A model generated the notes under the pieces. That model searched no databases. It was not told the DNA's origin and worked only from the letters and a program-made list of their open reading frames with translations. Source: CAZQYB01 sp964597535 (lineage in GTDB: Bacteria; Planctomycetota; Phycisphaerae; Sedimentisphaerales; Anaerobacaceae). From it: 8,400 nt of DNA. The stretch covers positions 1 through 8,400 of the forward strand of contig CAZQYB010000118.1 of the NCBI GenBank assembly GCA_964597535.1, written 5' to 3'. The first letter of the stretch is position 1; every line of letters begins with the position of its first letter. Positions 5,588 through 8,400 of this stretch are shown piece after piece. The translations under genes were made by a program, and so were the position numbers.

Positions 5588-5601
5588 GTATTGGAGGCCG
5601 G

Positions 5602-6267
5602 ATGCGCGCCCGATTCTCGTACTTGTCGGAGCTGTTTTCATTGAGCGACGAGCAGGCGATGCTGCGGGTTCAGAGGCAAAACGACCCGCGTGCTTTTGCT
5701 CTGCTTGTCCGCCGCTGGCAGAGCCGGGTCCAACGGCTTTGTGCACGGCTGACAGGGAACATGCATCGCGGAGAAGATTTGGCACAGGAAGTTTTTATGC
5801 GAGTCTTTGCACATCGAAATGATTATCGAGGCGAAGCCAGCTTCGCAACCTATCTGCGGCGAATCGCGCTAAACGCCTGTTATGACGAGCAGCGGCGTCT
5901 GAAACGGCGAAAGGAAAACGCGTTGACTCACAACAACACGGACAGCACCTGTAACGCTGCTTTGGAGGCGTGCACGCTCTCACCGGAGATGGTCGTGGCC
6001 GAACGGGAGCGTGCGGAGCTGGTGCGTAAAGCGTTATTTCGATTGCCTGAATCCTATCGCCAGGTTGTAATCTTGCGTCACTATGAAGGCCTGCGGTTTC
6101 GCGAAATTGCCGAGGTGCTTGATGTCCCGCAGGGGACAGTCCAGTCGCGAATGGCGGAGGCATTGACGCAGCTTGGCCGTTTTCTCAAACCAATCCTGAG
6201 CGAAGAAACAATCGGCCCAAAAAGTAAACAAGGTATGAGCGAACCAAATGGAAAGGGGGTTTTATGA
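5602..6267 (+). CDS. ECF-type RNA polymerase sigma factor (sigma70 family)
   Basis: Directs RNA polymerase to a specific promoter set and is presumably held inactive by the membrane anti-sigma factor encoded next. The 221 residues show sigma region 2 at about 30-104, with DLAQEVFMRVF (59-69) and FATYLRRIALNACYDEQRR (81-99), a linker rich in Asn/Thr, and region 4 at about 134-196, with LPESYRQVVILRHYEGLRF (148-166) and a helix-turn-helix REIAEVLDVPQGTVQSRM (167-184). There is no region 1 or 3, as expected for ECF factors. ATG 5602 has GGAGG 4 nt upstream, and an in-frame stop lies at 5572-5574. Its TGA stop overlaps the anti-sigma ATG. The C-terminal tail after residue 200 is polar and probably disordered. 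An 8-bp inverted repeat ends 5 nt before the ribosome binding site. Confidence 0.93.
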   Translation: MRARFSYLSELFSLSDEQAMLRVQRQNDPRAFALLVRRWQSRVQRLCARLTGNMHRGEDLAQEVFMRVFAHRNDYRGEASFATYLRRIALNACYDEQRRLKRRKENALTHNNTDSTCNAALEACTLSPEMVVAERERAELVRKALFRLPESYRQVVILRHYEGLRFREIAEVLDVPQGTVQSRMAEALTQLGRFLKPILSEETIGPKSKQGMSEPNGKGVL

Positions 6268-7043
6268 ATCATCCGAATCACGAAGAATGGATGGCCTATC
6301 TCTACAAAGAGCTTGGCCGAAAAAGACAAACTGAATTGAAGGAGCATCTAAAACAGTGCTCGCAATGCCAGCATGATGTTACCGGCTGGCGCAGCGTGAT
6401 GAGAGAGCTGGATAAATGGCAACTGCCGCAGAAGCGCAGAGGCATCTCTGAGATACGGTGGGACATTAAGTGGGCTATGCGCTGGGCCGCCGCAGCGGTG
6501 TTGCTGATTTTCGCCGGATATTCGATAGGCCGAATTACAGTTGGCGCACCGCCGGACGTGGAGCAGCTTCAACACGCTCTGGAAACCTCGCTGAAATCAA
6601 CTTTGGAGCCGGCTATCCGCCAAAATGTGATTCGCGAGCTTAATCGTGACTGGGGGTTGGCCCTGGCAGGCAGTTACCTTCGGCTAAAAGACGAGCTTAG
6701 TGACCAATTCCACCGCGAGTTAAATGCGTATGCCCTGCACACATTGGCCACTTCGAATGCGGTGACGAACGAGCTTTTGACGGAACTAATTGAGGCAATT
6801 AATACCGCCCAGGCCCAGGACCGTCGGTGGGTTGCAACGGCCCTTGAGCAAACAGAATTGAATCGACTGCGGGACAAAAGCCAGTTCATAAGCGGATTGG
6901 AGACGCTTGCAACTGAGACAGGGGACGAGCTGCTTCGCACCAGGCAGGATTTTGCAAAACTACTGGTCTATACCGAACCCTATAGTGTAGTTCCGGACGA
7001 ATCTGAAAACTTAAACAATTTAAATGAAAGGAGCGAAAAATGA
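6264..7043 (+). CDS. Membrane-anchored anti-sigma factor with ZAS zinc-binding motif
   Basis: Probable partner that sequesters the ECF sigma factor encoded immediately upstream. Residues 1-45 form a ZAS (zf-HC2-like) domain with His6 and the signature H28-LKQ-C32-SQ-C35. A single transmembrane helix follows at about 71-92 (AMRWAAAAVLLIFAGYSIGR). The remainder, about 95-259, should be outside the cytoplasmic membrane and is predicted from its heptad-like Leu/Glu/Arg pattern to be long helices, possibly coiled coil. No known sensor domain is recognised in it. The ATG overlaps the sigma stop codon (ATGA) and has AAAGGGGG upstream; its own TGA overlaps the next ATG in the same way. Such pairs usually respond to an envelope signal by proteolysis or conformational change; the signal here is unknown. 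Confidence 0.88.
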   Translation: MNHPNHEEWMAYLYKELGRKRQTELKEHLKQCSQCQHDVTGWRSVMRELDKWQLPQKRRGISEIRWDIKWAMRWAAAAVLLIFAGYSIGRITVGAPPDVEQLQHALETSLKSTLEPAIRQNVIRELNRDWGLALAGSYLRLKDELSDQFHRELNAYALHTLATSNAVTNELLTELIEAINTAQAQDRRWVATALEQTELNRLRDKSQFISGLETLATETGDELLRTRQDFAKLLVYTEPYSVVPDESENLNNLNERSEK

Positions 7044-8071
7044 AACCATTAGTCCGAACAATTAGTGTGTTTGTGGTTCTTAATTTAGTAATAGGAAGTT
7101 TTGCTCTGGCTAAAGACCGAACAGTGGTGGAAAGCCGCGAGGCGGAGCGGGAAACTAAAGAATACATGGTTAAAGGCCGTCCTGAGCCGGAAAGCCGTCT
7201 GGCAGACACGGGAGTTGAAGAATACAATCGACAACTCGAAGAATTGAATCGTGCCAGACAAAAAGAGCACCTTAGCGTGCTGGCTACGAGGTTGCAGCCC
7301 AGCGGCGGGAGAGTTCTGGTGATTCCCGCAGCACAGAGTACAGCAGAAGAGCTTCTTACAATCACTGAAGATATGAGTGTTATGTTGTACATCTTTGACG
7401 AGAAACTTGGTCAGGTGCACATGGTTCCGGCCCTTCTCGGTGATATAACGTTTCTTACACGCGATGCTCGTGGAACCCGGGGCATCTACCTTGACGGCTA
7501 CGGGGCGCTGTTTGTAATGAAGGTGGATTTTCTGCTCTTACCGCCAGCCGAAACCCCGGAAGAGGAAAAACCCGAAGAGGGTGTTGACCCTGTTTGGCAG
7601 CAGGCAAGGCGGAAAATGTATGAGCCGGAAAGGAGAGAAGGTGAGCGATACTATAGGAGACGTCGCCGTGTCGGCAGAACTCGCATAGAGGAAAAGTATG
7701 ACGCTGAAAAGGTTGAGGAGCTCAAAAGAAAACTTATCAGGACACTGAAGCACGCTGCAAATATACGGAACTTGAAACCGGACGAGCAGGTAATTCTTAG
7801 TGTCACCGGAAGAGGCGAGTCTAGTCGGGTTACTACCAAAGTCAAAGTCCAAATGATTCCAGAGAGCGGTCAAGTCCTTGTTGTCAGTAAAAGCGGAGAC
7901 CGTCAAGAAACCAAGCTATACCCCAGTGAAGAAGTCTACACAGCGAGCTTAGGCCCCTCATCGCCGACGGTCATGACCATTCGGGTCAGAAAAGCGGATG
8001 TGGACGCTTTCTCGAAGGGTGAATTAGATTTTGACAAATTCCGCCAGAAGGTACGGATTTTCACATATTGA
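7040..8071 (+). CDS. Exported protein of unknown function in the sigma/anti-sigma operon
   Basis: I do not recognise the family. The 343 residues start with a clear signal peptide, ending about ALA at 22-24. Residues 30-80 are highly charged and helical. Residues 88-168 are a compact, mostly beta-like segment (SGGRVLVIPA at 88-97, MSVMLYIFDEK at 112-122, GIYLDGYGALFVMKVDFLL at 148-166). A Glu/Pro-rich stretch (170-182) and a strongly basic patch (YRRRRRVGRTR, 205-215) follow. Residues 250-342 look like a second beta-rich domain (VILSVTGRGE, VKVQMIPESGQVLVVSKSG). ATG 7040 overlaps the anti-sigma stop and has AAGGAG upstream, so it is co-translated with the regulators. It may be an effector or the signal-sensing partner of the anti-sigma factor; that is inference from position only. 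Confidence 0.8.
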   Translation: MKPLVRTISVFVVLNLVIGSFALAKDRTVVESREAERETKEYMVKGRPEPESRLADTGVEEYNRQLEELNRARQKEHLSVLATRLQPSGGRVLVIPAAQSTAEELLTITEDMSVMLYIFDEKLGQVHMVPALLGDITFLTRDARGTRGIYLDGYGALFVMKVDFLLLPPAETPEEEKPEEGVDPVWQQARRKMYEPERREGERYYRRRRRVGRTRIEEKYDAEKVEELKRKLIRTLKHAANIRNLKPDEQVILSVTGRGESSRVTTKVKVQMIPESGQVLVVSKSGDRQETKLYPSEEVYTASLGPSSPTVMTIRVRKADVDAFSKGELDFDKFRQKVRIFTY

Positions 8072-8120
8072 GCTGACCTTGACTGCCCAATCACAGATTC
8101 TTGCCCATCATTGGCGCGGG

Positions 8121-8141
8121 GATGTTCTTGGAACGTCTTTT
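8121..8141 (+). terminator. Weak rho-independent terminator after the sigma operon
   Basis: GATGTTC and GAACGTC form a 7-bp stem (one G-U pair) with a TTG loop, followed by TTTT. It starts 50 nt after the stop of the exported-protein gene and just before a new promoter, which is the expected place. The short U-tract makes it weak. Confidence 0.4.
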
Positions 8142-8161
8142 GGTTGCGTTGGGTTTTTGGT

Positions 8162-8190
8162 TTGACGGGGGTGGGGATTTCGGTTATTAT
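8162..8190 (+). promoter_or_regulatory. Sigma70-type promoter for the membrane protein gene at the right edge
   Basis: TTGACG (8162-8167, five of six) and TATTAT (8185-8190, five of six) are separated by exactly 17 nt. Transcription would start near 8197, leaving a leader of about 24 nt that contains GGAG (8211-8214) before the ATG at 8221. Confidence 0.65.
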
Positions 8191-8220
8191 CGTTATTTTA
8201 CCGTATAGCCGGAGTCTATT

Positions 8221-8400
8221 ATGCCTTATATAGCCACAGCCATACCTTATACAACCATAACCATAATCTTTATTGTCCTGACCACTGGTGTTGGCGCTTT
8301 TGTCAGGAGAAGAAGCAGGGACAAATGTCTGAAAGATTTTCGCGATAATATGGTGACGCTCGAAAACACGGCCGGCAAAACAATCTGGGGCAGGTTGAAC
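8221..8400 (+). CDS. Membrane-anchored protein of unknown function (partial, C-terminus off the window)
   Basis: Sixty codons run open to the window edge. ATG 8221 has GGAG 6 nt upstream, and an in-frame TAG shortly before it excludes a longer form. Residues 8-28 form one hydrophobic helix (IPYTTITIIFIVLTTGVGAFV), followed by a basic stop-transfer RRRSRDK. This suggests an N-terminal anchor with the rest in the cytoplasm. Then comes CLKDFRDNMVTLENTAGKTIWGRLN, which looks like the start of a beta-rich domain; I do not recognise it with certainty. The first 42 nt consist of two imperfect 21-nt direct repeats (16 of 21 identical). A separate promoter and a preceding terminator suggest it is not part of the sigma operon. 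Confidence 0.6.
   Translation, partial: MPYIATAIPYTTITIIFIVLTTGVGAFVRRRSRDKCLKDFRDNMVTLENTAGKTIWGRLN

Larger units (their letters stand above)
5210..5601. other. Divergent intergenic region between the beta-helix gene and the sigma operon
   Basis: No convincing gene in 392 nt. It contains the leader inverted repeat (5229-5271), palindrome copy C (5305-5339), a second inverted repeat (5364-5403), an AT-rich stretch around a small TGCCGAGCGGCA palindrome (5461-5472), and an inverted repeat just before the sigma gene (5523-5587). A TTGACA (5381-5376, minus strand) resembles a -35 box for the beta-helix gene, but I see no matching -10 at 16-18 nt. No convincing promoter for the sigma gene was found, which fits an autoregulated ECF promoter of unknown specificity. 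Confidence 0.6.

Noticed and set aside
5795..6163. Minus-strand frame of 122 codons opposite the sigma gene
   Set aside because: It is the antisense shadow of a clearly coding sigma factor gene and has no recognisable features.
1..8400. Defence island, prophage or secondary-metabolite system
   Set aside because: No nuclease, methylase, toxin-antitoxin, integrase, phage structural or biosynthetic core gene is present. The identifiable genes are one-carbon metabolism, one secreted protein remnant and a sigma operon.

Overview
The window looks like a fragment of a bacterial chromosome, most likely from an anaerobic Planctomycetota lineage of the Phycisphaerae/Sedimentisphaerales kind. That placement is inference. 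It rests on the secreted right-handed beta-helix protein with a YYVSPGG...NPGT start, an ECF sigma/anti-sigma/exported-protein operon, GC-rich palindromic intergenic repeats, and an archaeal-looking HPS-RraA fusion next to folate one-carbon genes. No rRNA, tRNA, CRISPR array, transposase or phage gene was seen.

Region 1 (1-4348, minus strand) is a one-carbon cluster. Its transcription order is fhs (formate-THF ligase), then a fused hexulose-6-phosphate synthase/RraA-like protein, then 6-phospho-3-hexuloisomerase, then a methenyl-THF cyclohydrolase that runs off the left edge. The last three genes overlap one another and are probably translationally coupled. A 131-158 nt gap after fhs holds a hairpin and a good sigma70-type promoter, so the last three genes may also be expressed separately. 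Together they place formaldehyde handling by ribulose monophosphate (RuMP) chemistry beside formate handling on tetrahydrofolate.

Region 2 (4349-5601) is repeat-rich. It holds a 5'-leader stretch with four tandem heptamers and a possible 11-residue leader peptide before fhs, then a short secreted protein (minus, 4475-5209) that is only the N-terminal part of a beta-helix protein. Three copies and one half copy of a 35-nt GC-rich palindrome are present: one just past that gene, one and a half inside its coding sequence just after the signal peptide, and one upstream. Two unrelated inverted repeats lie between this gene and the divergent sigma operon.

Region 3 (5602-8071, plus strand) is a tightly coupled operon: ECF sigma factor, membrane anti-sigma factor with a zinc-binding ZAS motif, and an exported protein of unknown function. 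Both junctions are ATGA overlaps. A weak terminator follows, then a clear promoter (8162-8190) driving a membrane protein gene cut off by the right edge.

The items most worth a second look are the RuMP/folate cluster with its fusion, a Glu-to-Gln change in a conserved catalytic motif of the formate-THF ligase, and the palindrome that has become part of a protein-coding sequence.
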